A stretch of DNA of 64,000 nucleotides from SOJZ01 sp964556565 (GCA_964556565.1 CAZKWF010000002.1:99512-163511); one strand, 5' to 3'. Shown: positions 7,730 to 16,918, counted from the first letter of the stretch. Translations and numbers: made by a program. Notes: a model not told the origin generated them from the letters alone.

Positions 7730-8348
7730 AAGTCTTCCCTTCTACTTTGTATAGATCAACCTCAACGCTGTACTTTCTTTTTGTATGAAACTCGAAGAGT
7801 TTTGGAATTGTCATCTGCATAGGAAATATGCTTGTAACCTTTCCTCCACACTTCTCAATAAACCTTTTGATGAACTCTCGGTTGCGTTTTCCACTTTTAT
7901 GAAACGAGTAAATCCTATGACCTAGCTCCAAAGATTTCTCGATGAACTTTCGATCAGCCCTTCTTCTTTGTACGCCAAAGGGGGGATTCTGTAAAACCGT
8001 GTCGAAAGAACCATGCACAGCACCGATATCCGCCACAACCCAACTTGTCTTTTCCTTCACACCCATTTTCTCTGCGTTTTTCAACGCTATTTTTACGGCT
8101 ACTTTGTCTAGGTCGACGCCGACAGCTTCCTTTGCTCCAAGAAGAACCGCGCCAATCGCTAATCTCCCAGTGCCACAACCCAGATCAATAATTGTTTTGT
8201 CTATAATATCGTCATAGATGTACGTCGCCGTGTAGAGAATTTCTCCAGCGACTTCAGGAGGTATCGTGTATTGTTCCAAATAAGCTTTAGGCGTCGGATG
8301 GGGTGCGATCTCTAACAATGCTTTTTCTAAGTCTAGCTTCCGAACCAT
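7716..8348 (-). CDS. METTL5-like RNA N6-adenine methyltransferase
   Basis: A Rossmann SAM-binding domain is visible: 'IIDLGCGTGRLAIGA' (motif I), 'AVGVDLD' (motif II) and the catalytic 'NPPFGVQ' tetrapeptide of N6-adenine methylases. The length (210 aa) and C-terminal 'FPMQMTIPKLFEFHTKRKYSVEVDLYKV' match archaeal METTL5-type proteins, whose eukaryotic relative modifies small-subunit rRNA. The ATG at 8348 is used; an upstream Met at 8360 is possible. It overlaps the end of dph2. Confidence 0.85.
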   Translation of the reverse strand: MVRKLDLEKALLEIAPHPTPKAYLEQYTIPPEVAGEILYTATYIYDDIIDKTIIDLGCGTGRLAIGAVLLGAKEAVGVDLDKVAVKIALKNAEKMGVKEKTSWVVADIGAVHGSFDTVLQNPPFGVQRRRADRKFIEKSLELGHRIYSFHKSGKRNREFIKRFIEKCGGKVTSIFPMQMTIPKLFEFHTKRKYSVEVDLYKVEGKTCGRI

Positions 8349-9334
8349 CCTTTTCTGCATAATTCTTTCCAGCTTATTTCTTCCAGCATAACGAGTGTTT
8401 CATTGAACGTTAGAACGGGTGTGCGAAAGCTTAGTGTGTCATCTAGAGAGATGCGGGGGCAAGCGGTATTTACGTACGCGTCTATGTCAAGGAACTGCAT
8501 AAGCCCACTTGGTGTGACCTCTCTTACTGCAAGCAAGGTTGCTTTCTTCCCGTTCTTCTCCAGTTTTTCTTTCATTTCAAGGGCTTTTCCAACTCTTTTC
8601 TGACCAGTTTTTAGGCCAATTAGCACTCCGAAGGTTTCTGCTTCTTTTGCTTCACTAATGCTTGCCCATCGCTTTTTAAGTATCCTTAAAACTTCGTCAT
8701 GAATGGAATAGGCTCTTTTTTCATAGGGATCAGCAATTATTGTGGGCTTTCCGGTGGTTAACTCTACACCGATAGCATGGAATCTGCCTCCTCCTAGGAA
8801 AAGGAATGCCTCAACATCTTTTGAAATCGATTGGGCGTTGCTGAAATCACAGCCGATCACTTGTCCAGCGTATTTTGATTGTCCAGCATCTCCGATCGCG
8901 ACTGTTTTTCCTGCTTTCAGAAGCAATTCTCTTGCTTCGTTGAGCACATGGGCGTGTTGAACTGTGGTTGTTAATCCGATGCTTGTATAATCTTCAAGTA
9001 GTCGTATTGCTTTTTTCACTGCGCCTTTGATGCTGATTTTTGCCCTCGCTTCAATGTACAGCGTTTGCATCCGTTTCTGTTTCATCATTTCACTGTGGCC
9101 ATAATGTACAATCAAGTCTACATCTAGACTTTCAGCATCAAGCGTGGCTAAATCACAGGCGCCATAACATGGATCAGCCGAAACAATTGCAACTGCTCCA
9201 GTCTTTTCGATTACAGCTGCAAGTCTTGAACCTTCTTGTTTTAATCCTTCAGGAAGCTGAATAAGAACCCGCCTTGCTTCAAGCCTTTCTATTTCCTCCT
9301 TTACTCTCTCTTCTTCAAAATCGAATTTTTTCAT
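8333..9334 (-). CDS. dph2: Diphthamide biosynthesis enzyme Dph2
   Basis: A 333-residue protein with the cysteines that bind the unusual radical-SAM [4Fe-4S] cluster, in 'DPCYGACD' (C56/C60), 'VIGCDFSNA' (C162) and 'VNTACPRIS' (C292). The spacing fits archaeal Dph2. It transfers a 3-amino-3-carboxypropyl group from SAM to a histidine of elongation factor 2. It forms an overlapping series with the METTL5-like gene, csl4 and rpo11. Confidence 0.94.
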   Translation of the reverse strand: MKKFDFEEERVKEEIERLEARRVLIQLPEGLKQEGSRLAAVIEKTGAVAIVSADPCYGACDLATLDAESLDVDLIVHYGHSEMMKQKRMQTLYIEARAKISIKGAVKKAIRLLEDYTSIGLTTTVQHAHVLNEARELLLKAGKTVAIGDAGQSKYAGQVIGCDFSNAQSISKDVEAFLFLGGGRFHAIGVELTTGKPTIIADPYEKRAYSIHDEVLRILKKRWASISEAKEAETFGVLIGLKTGQKRVGKALEMKEKLEKNGKKATLLAVREVTPSGLMQFLDIDAYVNTACPRISLDDTLSFRTPVLTFNETLVMLEEISWKELCRKGWFGS

Positions 9335-9632
9335 AAGAACACACTCAAATCATCAGGACGAAAAATATTCACTTGAAAGAAATAAATGATATTGCAAAAA
9401 AGGGCAATTGAGTGTAAGCATTTCACCACCATTCAGGGTTTTGGTTGAGTTTCCCACACCAAACCAGCTCGACTTGTTATATCCTCTCACAAGAGTTGTC
9501 AAATGACACAATGCATCACCCTCGTCAGCAATCACTACTGTAACTGTCGGCTATACCACGCCACATTGTATGCATGCAGTTTTGTGCCGCCTCAAGTCTT
9601 CTATATTTTTCAATTGCACCTGCGCGATGAAA
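9335..9632. other. Intergenic stretch, no gene recognised
   Basis: A 60-codon minus-strand frame exists (9353-9535) but has no recognisable domain or ribosome-binding site. The only distinct element is TGCATGCA at 9571-9578, one of the motifs repeated elsewhere in non-coding DNA of this window. The PEP synthase stop lies just beyond. Confidence 0.4.
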
Positions 9633-12233
9633 TTAACTTGTCTCAGATAATTTCTTTATCAAATAATTAGCATTGACTTCGCTTACTACTAAATCTCTGG
9701 AAATCTTTACAGGATCTTTGTCACGTTTTTCTATAAGACCCATCAAGTCATCTTCTATTTCTTTCACAACCAACAGAGTTTCAACAACTTTGTCAGGGTT
9801 GACACCGATTGAATCAAGATGTACTACGAGGAATTTTATGAAATCTTTTCCCAAATCACTCGGTGCTTGTCCACAGATACCAACAGAACGAACAGGTTCC
9901 ATAGAATGGGCTCCTTCACACAACATCTCTATAGCCTTTTTCACTGCGGGATTTGACTCATCAAATTCCCATGCCAAGACCTCAGAATCCCTGTCGATAG
10001 CCAGAGTCAGTTGGGTTAAATCGTTACTACCTATGCTGAAGCCATCGCAATAGGCGCCAAACTTTTTGGGAGTGATACAAATGCTAGGAACCTCTGCCAT
10101 GAAAATCATTCTTGGCATTTTCAAGTTGGCTTCTTCGAAGCCTTTCCTAATCATATCAGTGACTTTTTCAGCTTCGTCGGTCGTCCTTACAAATGGAACC
10201 ATTGGTATAGCATTAGTCAGATTCGATTTATGAACTCCAGTGAAAGCTTTTAGTTCCAGATTGAATGCTTCAGCAAAAAGTTCACTGATGTATCTTGAAG
10301 CTCCTCTGAACCCGAGCATCGGGTTATTCTCCACAAACTCCAGCTCGATTTTATTACATTCAATCTTGTTTGAGTCGCAAATTGGACATCTATCTTGTTT
10401 TAATAACGATATACTTTTGCCACAATCGCAAACGATCTCATAATGCGAGGCTCCAGGGAGTCCGGAATACTCATTCGTCTTGAAATCACTGAATCTAACT
10501 ATTATGTTTCTTGGATGAAATGCAGAAGCAATTATCGAAATTCCAGTCTTGAGTCTTTCTACATATTCTTGAGAAAGAGATCTTATTCCCGGATATTTTT
10601 GTTTCATGTCATCGGCCCATCTATCGTAGCCAAGTCTATCAGCCTTCAAAGCAAAAACAGGATGCATATCTGTACTAGCAACTATGAATTCTATTCTGAC
10701 CAAAGAACTCCCTTTTGAAGGTAATTGACTTACTTTCAGGGCTTCATCTGGAGAACCTATATTCACCAGAACTTTAGTAATAGTCTCAGGGATTTCTTTC
10801 AACTCTACTTCTTGCACTTCGAACGGCAAGACTTTGCTGTAAATTCTAGCCTCTCCTAAAGAGCAGTCGAGAGTAATCTCGTCTCCATCTTTTAGTTTGA
10901 GGGCGTTAGAAACGCTCACAGCACATGGTATTCCTCTTTCTCTCGAAACGATAGCCGCGTGTGAGGTTCTGTTCCCTCTCTCACATATTATTCCAGAGAC
11001 TTTTTCTAGATTCATCACGACTTCCCAATCAGGAGTAGTCATGGAAGTTACTAGTATAGGTCTTATTCCTTTGTCATTCTGGGTCTCAACTTGCCTTTTC
11101 GCTTCGGTGTGATCCAAGGCTTTAACAACTGAGCCTATTGCGATTTTTGTTCCTACGGCTATACCAGTATGGGTCGGTTCTATTTTTGGCGTCCCTTTAA
11201 GTTTATACAGAGTCAGAGTTGTTCTCGTGGCATGAACGGTTTCAGGTCGAGCTTGGGTAATGTGCACTTTCCCATTCTCAACTGCAAACTCAATGTCCAT
11301 CGGTTTGCCGTATGCCTCTTCAATTCTTGTTACAAACTCTGCAACTTGTTTTGCTTCGCCCAATGTTAAGACTCTTGGATCATCGGCTTTTACAGGGACT
11401 TCAATATTCTTTCCAGTTTTAGAATCAAAAATGAGCATCTTTCTTTGTGGCTTTAGAGGAGCTATTGTACCGAGCACTTTCACTTCAGGTTTTTTAATGA
11501 AAGCTGTCCAAGGAGCGTTCTCTTTTCCTTGAACTATCATTTCTCCAAGACCATAAACTGCTTGGATGACGCCAACGTTTCTATTACCGGTGTCAGGATC
11601 TATGGAAAAGGCAACTCCAGCCTTTTCAGAGTCAATCATGACTTGAATTATAACAGACAAGATTCCTTCCTTAACGAGTTCGACTTCAGAAATGTCTAGA
11701 AGGCGTTTTTTTCTCAAATCATTTCTGTAGTCTACGACCCTCCAACCATAAGCAGATGCAATGCATTTTAACACGTATTTAGTCACGTTGGAGTCAAGTG
11801 GAACATTCAGGTAAGTTTCGAATTGACCGGCAAAGGCAGCAGTAGGTAAGTCTTCAGTAACACCAGAACTCCTAACAGCAACTCTGTGTCTTTTTGTATC
11901 TCGTCTCATAGAGTTAACTCTGTCGATGAGAGCATTGGATAGTTCTTCGGGTACTTCCATGTTTTTAATTTCTTTTTCTATTCTAGCTGCGATTTTTTCT
12001 GCAGTTTTCTCATCGCCTTTAGTGAGTTTTTCGTCTAATTCTTCAACCGATTCAATTATTTTCTCATTATTTAGTAGAACTTTAGAGAATTGGGTGGTAA
12101 CCATGATTGAGTGAGGTACATTTTCTTCGCCTACGATTCCCACTAGTTTAGCTAGGTTAGATCCTTTTCCACCCGTTACCCTCCCATCAGAGGCAGATGG
12201 ATCGTTAATATCTACAACGTAATTCATTTTCAC
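9633..12233 (-). CDS. ppsA: Phosphoenolpyruvate synthase with zinc-ribbon-like insertion
   Basis: An 866-residue protein in normal domain order. The N-terminal ATP-grasp part has 'VAVRSSGVTEDLPTAAFAGQFETYLNV', and the phosphohistidine domain has 'NRTSHAAIVSRERGIP' (H425). The PEP-binding TIM barrel has 'SDFKTNEYSGL', 'NNPMLGFRGASRYI', 'GFSIGSNDLTQLTLAIDRDS' and 'GICGQAPSD'. It converts pyruvate + ATP to PEP for gluconeogenesis. Between 'TNEYSGLPG' and 'ENNPMLGFRG', normally separated by a short loop, lie about 40 residues with C602, C604, C616, C619 and C626, resembling a zinc ribbon. The 3' partner L10e overlaps by 4 nt at its upstream end. Confidence 0.9.
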   Translation of the reverse strand: MKMNYVVDINDPSASDGRVTGGKGSNLAKLVGIVGEENVPHSIMVTTQFSKVLLNNEKIIESVEELDEKLTKGDEKTAEKIAARIEKEIKNMEVPEELSNALIDRVNSMRRDTKRHRVAVRSSGVTEDLPTAAFAGQFETYLNVPLDSNVTKYVLKCIASAYGWRVVDYRNDLRKKRLLDISEVELVKEGILSVIIQVMIDSEKAGVAFSIDPDTGNRNVGVIQAVYGLGEMIVQGKENAPWTAFIKKPEVKVLGTIAPLKPQRKMLIFDSKTGKNIEVPVKADDPRVLTLGEAKQVAEFVTRIEEAYGKPMDIEFAVENGKVHITQARPETVHATRTTLTLYKLKGTPKIEPTHTGIAVGTKIAIGSVVKALDHTEAKRQVETQNDKGIRPILVTSMTTPDWEVVMNLEKVSGIICERGNRTSHAAIVSRERGIPCAVSVSNALKLKDGDEITLDCSLGEARIYSKVLPFEVQEVELKEIPETITKVLVNIGSPDEALKVSQLPSKGSSLVRIEFIVASTDMHPVFALKADRLGYDRWADDMKQKYPGIRSLSQEYVERLKTGISIIASAFHPRNIIVRFSDFKTNEYSGLPGASHYEIVCDCGKSISLLKQDRCPICDSNKIECNKIELEFVENNPMLGFRGASRYISELFAEAFNLELKAFTGVHKSNLTNAIPMVPFVRTTDEAEKVTDMIRKGFEEANLKMPRMIFMAEVPSICITPKKFGAYCDGFSIGSNDLTQLTLAIDRDSEVLAWEFDESNPAVKKAIEMLCEGAHSMEPVRSVGICGQAPSDLGKDFIKFLVVHLDSIGVNPDKVVETLLVVKEIEDDLMGLIEKRDKDPVKISRDLVVSEVNANYLIKKLSETS

Positions 12234-12733
12234 TCTTCTTCTAGTCCTTTCTCAATAAACACCTTACAGGGCGTTGGTAATTTGGCGCCCCCACGCTTTA
12301 ACGCTTCTTTTGCAACTTCAATGCCAGCCTCATTTACATTTACTATTATAACCGCCTGGTTTGGTTTCACTCGTGCAGCCGTTCCTATGGGCTTGCCGAA
12401 GGATCTTTTCATCCCATCTTGCAGTCGATCTGCGTGTGCTCCAAAGATCATTTTGTTTTCTCGAAGTACAATATGTGGGTACGGCAGGATTTGTAAGCAG
12501 TAGTTTTTCCCCAATTTTTCCGATAGCAAACGATTGGTTGCTACACGGGCTGCCTCTAACGCGTTGTGGCGTACTTGGACTTCTCTTTGGGCGATCAAAG
12601 AGGCTTGATACTCAAAACTACTCGCAGGGTCGCCCATGGTGAATTTGGTAATTTTCGGCGCGGGAAAGCCTCGCATATACTTCTTTCTCGTATAGGATTG
12701 GCCTTTCACCTTTCGATAATTGCGTGCCTTCAT
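12230..12733 (-). CDS. rpl10e: 50S ribosomal protein L10e (uL16)
   Basis: A 167-residue protein with 'RGFPAPKITKFTMGDP', 'HNALEAARVATNRLL', 'YPHIVLRENKM' and 'GKPIGTAARV', all typical of L10e/uL16 at the A-site of the large subunit. The stop overlaps the ppsA ATG by 4 nt, so a ribosomal protein and a central-carbon enzyme are translated from one message. Such a pairing is not usual in archaea. Confidence 0.96.
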   Translation of the reverse strand: MKARNYRKVKGQSYTRKKYMRGFPAPKITKFTMGDPASSFEYQASLIAQREVQVRHNALEAARVATNRLLSEKLGKNYCLQILPYPHIVLRENKMIFGAHADRLQDGMKRSFGKPIGTAARVKPNQAVIIVNVNEAGIEVAKEALKRGGAKLPTPCKVFIEKGLEEE

Positions 12734-12844
12734 GGCTTTTCCCCTCAGCTTACAAAGTCCGAGGTATTTAAAGAATTTGTTAGCACTATTCTTTATTAGA
12801 ATTATGAATCCATGATGCTGTTAGCTTATCTGTCAGGTGGTTCT

Positions 12845-13342
12845 TCATTGTCTGTCGTATTTTTCCACTTCGTCGTTCATTACAACGAGTCCGATTCCTG
12901 CGTCCTTGAACATTTTCACAGTATCTGCTTCAGCGTGATAATGTTTTTCTGCAACCACATGTTTGATGCCAGAATTGATAATCATCATTGCACAGGACCT
13001 GCATGGAACCATTTTGCAGTAAAGCGTCGCTCCGTCTATAGATACCCCGAACTTTGCAGCTTGGATTATCGCATTTTGTTCTGCGTGCAATGTTCGTACA
13101 CAATGTTGAGTAACATTTCTAGCGTCGTCAAAAACCTTACGCATGTCATGTCCAATTTCATCACAATGGGGCAATCCTGCAGGCGAACCGACGTATCCTG
13201 TAGTTAGAATTCTTTTGTCTTTTACGATCACGCATCCGCTTCTGCCTCTATCACACGTCGCTCGTTTTGAGACAGCTTCACATAGATCAAGGAAATACCT
13301 GTGCCAACTTGGTCTCTTGCACTCTTCCATGTTTCTGCACAT
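12845..13342 (-). CDS. dCMP/cytidine deaminase family protein
   Basis: Zinc-dependent deaminase motifs are present: 'TLHAEQNAI' (His ligand and catalytic Glu) and 'MVPCRSCAMMI' (two Cys ligands). The N-terminal 'RPSWHRYFLDLCEAVSKRATC' and 'TGYVGSPAGLPHCDEIGH' match dCMP deaminases (about 165 aa), which supply dUMP for dTMP synthesis. The ATG at 13342 is preferred to an in-frame codon at 13444 because the longer version would run through the TATA box at 13391-13399. An ATG at 13330 is also possible. Confidence 0.9.
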   Translation of the reverse strand: MCRNMEECKRPSWHRYFLDLCEAVSKRATCDRGRSGCVIVKDKRILTTGYVGSPAGLPHCDEIGHDMRKVFDDARNVTQHCVRTLHAEQNAIIQAAKFGVSIDGATLYCKMVPCRSCAMMIINSGIKHVVAEKHYHAEADTVKMFKDAGIGLVVMNDEVEKYDRQ

Positions 13343-13390
13343 CGATTTGGAGTTATGATGCGTGCCTTGACCAAGCAATAATATGTACTC

Positions 13391-13399
13391 GTATTTATA
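13391..13399 (-). promoter_or_regulatory. TATA box of the deaminase gene
   Basis: TATAAATAC on the minus strand, about 50 nt upstream of the ATG at 13342. It predicts a start site near 13368 and a leader of about 25 nt. It lies inside the longer alternative reading frame and so argues against it. Confidence 0.55.
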
Positions 13400-13450
13400 C
13401 TTCTTTTCAGAACGTAGGTCACTTTCGAGTTTTGCAGCCGACAATGCAGC

Positions 13451-13897
13451 TCATTTTTGCTCTTTTTCTCTCTCTAACAACAAATGCTCCTTCAGGAACC
13501 CGTGTTTCTTGTACAGACGTATCGCTCGCTTGTTTTCTTTCTCGGTTCCTACATGGAGTTCCATGATTCCCATTTTATCAGTCTGCTTGATCACCTCTTT
13601 CAGCAGTTTTGAACCTATGCCCCTGCCTTGGTAGTCTTTGTGGATGAAAAAGTAGTTGATGGTTGCCTCATTCCATTTCTCCCAAACAGACGGTAGAATG
13701 TAATAGTCGATGAAACCAACGATTTTGCGGTTTAGCTCAGCCACAAGGATTACGTAGTTTTCGGTTGCTAAAAGTTTCTGCAACGCTTTTCTAGCCCAAG
13801 CCTCATCTTGCAGATAAATCGTCTTTAATACCTCAATTATTCCGCTAAAGTCGTCGCTTGAGGCTTCCCGTATGACCAAATCTTTTGTATGTTTCAT
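13451..13897 (-). CDS. GNAT family N-acetyltransferase
   Basis: A 148-residue protein with the acetyl-CoA-binding signature 'YQGRGIGSKLLKEV' (motif A), preceded by the beta-strand 'INYFFIHKD' and followed by 'ELHVGTEKENKRAIRLYKKHGF' (motif B). The family acetylates proteins or small molecules; the substrate cannot be told from sequence. It follows hemK2 by 40 nt and may belong to the same transcript. Confidence 0.88.
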   Translation of the reverse strand: MKHTKDLVIREASSDDFSGIIEVLKTIYLQDEAWARKALQKLLATENYVILVAELNRKIVGFIDYYILPSVWEKWNEATINYFFIHKDYQGRGIGSKLLKEVIKQTDKMGIMELHVGTEKENKRAIRLYKKHGFLKEHLLLEREKEQK

Positions 13898-13937
13898 AAC
13901 CGTTCCTCTGAAAAGATGTTGTATTGTAACTTTAAGT

Positions 13938-14573
13938 TTATTTCACCGGGCGTTGCCTAGACTGACGCTCGGCTTGTATCACTATTATTGTTTCAAATGC
14001 AACCTTCTTTTTAGCTATAATCATGGTTTTTAGTCCTTCTTCCTCGAGTTTTTGAACTGTCTCATCAACGTTGGAAAGAGTTGATTGAACTAAGACGATT
14101 TTGCCTTTTTCCGTCAAATAGCGTGGCGCCTGAGAAATAAACTGATCGCCAAGTTCTCTTCCAGAGGACCCTCCAGCCCAACTTCGTTCTATCCATGTTT
14201 TCTGTTCGCTTCTTTCTGAGGGTAGATATGGAGCGTTGAAAACTATCATGCTAAACTTTTCGTTTCCTTTTACGGGTTCAAAGAGGTTACCCAGCCGTAT
14301 GTCCGATTTACCTGCGACCCCGTTGAGTTTTGCGTTCATTTGGGCACAACTAACTGCGTGAGGGTTCACGTCTATGGCGACCACTTTTTTCGCTTTTTTC
14401 GCCGCAAGAATCCCTATAATTCCACATCCTGTCCCCACATCCAGCACAACATCATTTTGGTTCACAACGAGGTTTTCAGCCAGAAGAAATGTGTCCTCGG
14501 CAGGTTCGTAGACGTCCTTCAAAACGTAAAAAGCATGGTTTTCGAAGAAAATTTTCTTCTTAGGCGAATTCAT
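13938..14573 (-). CDS. HemK2/Mtq2-type protein-glutamine methyltransferase
   Basis: A 211-residue SAM methyltransferase with 'VLDVGTGCGIIGILAA' (motif I), 'VVAIDVNPHAV' (motif II) and the catalytic 'NAPYLP' (NPPY-type) motif followed by 'RSWAGGSSGRE'. This is the arrangement in eukaryal and archaeal N6AMT1/Mtq2, which methylates the GGQ glutamine of release factor aRF1. It overlaps the end of ksgA by 14 nt in a conserved L21e-Rpo4-DUF655-KsgA-HemK order. Confidence 0.9.
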   Translation of the reverse strand: MNSPKKKIFFENHAFYVLKDVYEPAEDTFLLAENLVVNQNDVVLDVGTGCGIIGILAAKKAKKVVAIDVNPHAVSCAQMNAKLNGVAGKSDIRLGNLFEPVKGNEKFSMIVFNAPYLPSERSEQKTWIERSWAGGSSGRELGDQFISQAPRYLTEKGKIVLVQSTLSNVDETVQKLEEEGLKTMIIAKKKVAFETIIVIQAERQSRQRPVK

Positions 14574-15372
14574 CGGCTAGAGCCCCAAAATCTTCTGGCG
14601 CCAATTGCCGCACTCTTTTGTCGTGAAAGAGTAGGGAATCTGCCCGTTTTGCCATGTCTTTTTTCTCTATTCCTCGATTGCGCAGAAAAGGAACAATTGC
14701 ATTTCTCACTTTTTTGTTTCGTTGGGTAAACAATGTCCGTGTGAGTTCAAAAAAGATTTTTTCATCCCTCACTCGGAAAGGAGGCTTCCTAGGCTTCAAC
14801 CGCACGACTATGGAGTCTACGTCTGGAGGTGGATAAAACATGTCTCGAGGCACGTAGTCTAGGAGCTCCGCTTCAGCTCGATAATATGTAGAGACTGTTA
14901 GCCGCCCATAGTCTTTGCTGCCAACATGAGCTACCATTCTCTCCGCAAATTCCTTCTGAAAAGTCAAGGCGGCGCAGTCAAACGATCTTTCCAAAAGCCA
15001 AAACAAAATAGGAGATGAGATAGAATATGGAGGGGTGGAAATCATCTTGTCGAATGAAGGAACATTAACGCTTAGTATGTCTCCTTCTATCAAGTCCACG
15101 TTCTGCAACTCATGAAGTTGATCTTTTAATATCTTCACTAATTTGGAATCAACTTCGACGGCAACAACTCTTTTGCATTCTTGAGAAAGAAGTTCGGTGA
15201 GAAAGCCTAATCCAGCTCCCACTTCTAAAACAATGTCTCCCTTGTTTATAGACGCGTAAGAGATCATTCTCTGCAGAAGGGCACGGTTCACTGTAAAGTT
15301 TTGTCCTAGGCGTTTTTTGGGCGAAAGTTTGTGAATGTAGATGAGTCGTTTTGCCTGTTGAAGGAGGCTCAT
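14560..15372 (-). CDS. ksgA: 16S rRNA dimethyladenosine transferase KsgA/Dim1
   Basis: A 270-residue protein with 'PKKRLGQNFTVNRALLQRMI', 'VLEVGAGLGFLTELLSQE' (SAM motif I), 'VVAVEVDSKL' and the catalytic 'STPPYSISSPILF'. It dimethylates two adjacent adenines near the 3' end of 16S rRNA during small-subunit maturation. It starts 11 nt after the DUF655 gene and overlaps hemK2. Confidence 0.96.
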   Translation of the reverse strand: MSLLQQAKRLIYIHKLSPKKRLGQNFTVNRALLQRMISYASINKGDIVLEVGAGLGFLTELLSQECKRVVAVEVDSKLVKILKDQLHELQNVDLIEGDILSVNVPSFDKMISTPPYSISSPILFWLLERSFDCAALTFQKEFAERMVAHVGSKDYGRLTVSTYYRAEAELLDYVPRDMFYPPPDVDSIVVRLKPRKPPFRVRDEKIFFELTRTLFTQRNKKVRNAIVPFLRNRGIEKKDMAKRADSLLFHDKRVRQLAPEDFGALADEFA

Positions 15373-15383
15373 AGTTGTACCAA

Positions 15384-16052
15384 CTACGGTGCTCTCGTGA
15401 ACAATCTATATTTGCTTTCGCCGGGTAGTTCCTCTAAAATCCTCTTTGCCACGAGTTTAGCAGGGCTGGGTATGTTGGCGCGTTGCTGCAAGTCGTCAAA
15501 GTTTTCAAAGGGTTTTCTTTCTCGTTCATCGATAATTTGCCACATGTATTTTTTTCCGATGCCTGGAATCAATTCTAACGCGTGCATCCTAGGTGTTAGC
15601 GCTTGAACCATGTTGAAGAAGTTGATAAACCAGCTTTCACGATTCAGCACAATTTTTTCCACTACGCTGAAAAGTTCCATTTTTGCATTAGACGTCAACT
15701 CGTCATAGTTTATTCTCCCGATGATGTATGTGATCTTTTCACGGTTGCTTTTTCCAACATAGACCCGGTCATATGTCTTTAGAACAACTCCTTCTTTTAC
15801 GATTGCTTCAAGGAGTGTGAAAAATTCTTCACCGACTACTTGAGCTAGGGCGCCTGCTCGATATCTGTGTCTGGCTTCTGATCTTCCGTGAGGGAGATAG
15901 TCGAGGACGTATGCGTGTTCTTCATAACGTTTTGAGGGTTCGTATACCCTCTCGGTTCTCTCTTCTCTACGTCTTGAAAACTCGTTGCCCCGCATTTGAG
16001 TTTCACGCCTTATATCAACTACTTTTTCAGAAAGTCTGTTCTGGATTCGCAC
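15384..16052 (-). CDS. DUF655 family RNA-binding protein
   Basis: The 222-residue protein contains 'YEEHAYVLDYLPHG', an OB-like part ('RAGALAQVVGEEFFTLLEAI...DRVYVG') and a C-terminal helix-hairpin-helix-like segment ('ALELIPGIGKKYMWQIIDERERKPFENFDDLQQR'). The family almost always sits next to KsgA in archaea and is presumed to act in rRNA processing; the biochemical function is unknown. The start is GTG at 16052, with an ATG at 15995 as an alternative. Confidence 0.88.
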   Translation of the reverse strand: MRIQNRLSEKVVDIRRETQMRGNEFSRRREERTERVYEPSKRYEEHAYVLDYLPHGRSEARHRYRAGALAQVVGEEFFTLLEAIVKEGVVLKTYDRVYVGKSNREKITYIIGRINYDELTSNAKMELFSVVEKIVLNRESWFINFFNMVQALTPRMHALELIPGIGKKYMWQIIDERERKPFENFDDLQQRANIPSPAKLVAKRILEELPGESKYRLFTRAP

Positions 16053-16274
16053 TTGTGGATGGTTGTTTTGCGGGGTTTGCTTTCCAACGTTGCATCCTTC
16101 TTATGGTATAATATCCTTTACGAGTTCGCGTTTATTAGTTTTCTTACTTTTGAATACACTATTTCTTAGTGCATTCGGTTTTTCCCTAAAAATTTTATTC
16201 GAGCTTACGCAACAAGTCTTGCCATATCCACTTCTGGTTTGTTCGGTGGGTCGATTTCCCACTGTGCGAAACTT

Positions 16275-16613
16275 CTACTCTTTTTTTCGGTACTCATCTA
16301 AGAAGGCGAGTATTGCTTCTAGCTTGGAGGTTTCTACAATTTTATGTCCGCCAGCTAAAAAGACTCGAATCTCCTGTATGCTTTCAGGCATGCAGTTGAC
16401 GACTTGAACAGCCTCTTCTTCTTCCAATTTAAACTGCTTCACAAGTTTTTTCACGATTTTTTCTGCAGTTTTAGCATCTACCTTGGAGAATTTTGCCGTG
16501 TAATCCAGCGATCTTCGTTGGAACTGATCAAGCTGTTCTTCGCCTATTGATTCTAGCATTTTCTTAACCTCTGGAATTGTGACTATATGCTTCTTCGTTG
16601 TGTTTCTTGGCAT
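16275..16613 (-). CDS. rpoF: DNA-directed RNA polymerase subunit F (Rpo4)
   Basis: A 112-residue protein with 'TIPEVKKMLESIGEEQLDQFQRRSLDYTAKFSK' and an HRDC-like C-terminus ('LKQFKLEEEEAVQVVNCMPESIQEIRVFL'), as in archaeal Rpo4/RpoF. It pairs with Rpo7 to form the polymerase stalk. It lies 3 nt downstream of L21e, a conserved archaeal pair. Confidence 0.93.
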   Translation of the reverse strand: MPRNTTKKHIVTIPEVKKMLESIGEEQLDQFQRRSLDYTAKFSKVDAKTAEKIVKKLVKQFKLEEEEAVQVVNCMPESIQEIRVFLAGGHKIVETSKLEAILAFLDEYRKKE

Positions 16614-16616
16614 TTT

Positions 16617-16916
16617 TCATCCTCCTACATGAGGTTTTAGATGTTCTGGACGTACAATTATCTCTTTCACCGCTTTTCCCTGCGTGACGTTTACGATGTA
16701 TGCTCTGCCTTTTTTATCAGTTATGACGCCTATTCTTCCATGGAATCTTCGATGAGGCATGCCCTTATGAACGCTTGGATCAATCTTAACTACTACTTTC
16801 TCTCCCGGCTTATACTCGTAGAGTATTTTACTAAGACCCGTTTTTCCTCGTTCTCGAGGCTTTCTCTTCAAAAGGGAGCGAGTTTTCCTTTGATATCCTT
16901 TCGCTTTTCTTCCCAT
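16617..16916 (-). CDS. rpl21e: 50S ribosomal protein L21e
   Basis: A 99-residue basic protein with 'GYQRKTRSLLKRKPRERGKTGLS', 'YKPGEKVVVKIDPSVHKGMPHRRFHGRIG' and 'RPEHLKPH', diagnostic of L21e. The ATG at 16916 is chosen over an ATG two codons upstream. Its start sits at the Pus10 stop. Confidence 0.96.
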   Translation of the reverse strand: MGRKAKGYQRKTRSLLKRKPRERGKTGLSKILYEYKPGEKVVVKIDPSVHKGMPHRRFHGRIGVITDKKGRAYIVNVTQGKAVKEIIVRPEHLKPHVGG

Positions 16917-16918
16917 TT

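Noticed and set aside
9353..9535. 60-codon ORF between dph2 and ppsA
   Set aside because: No SD or promoter, odd composition; the region looks non-coding.
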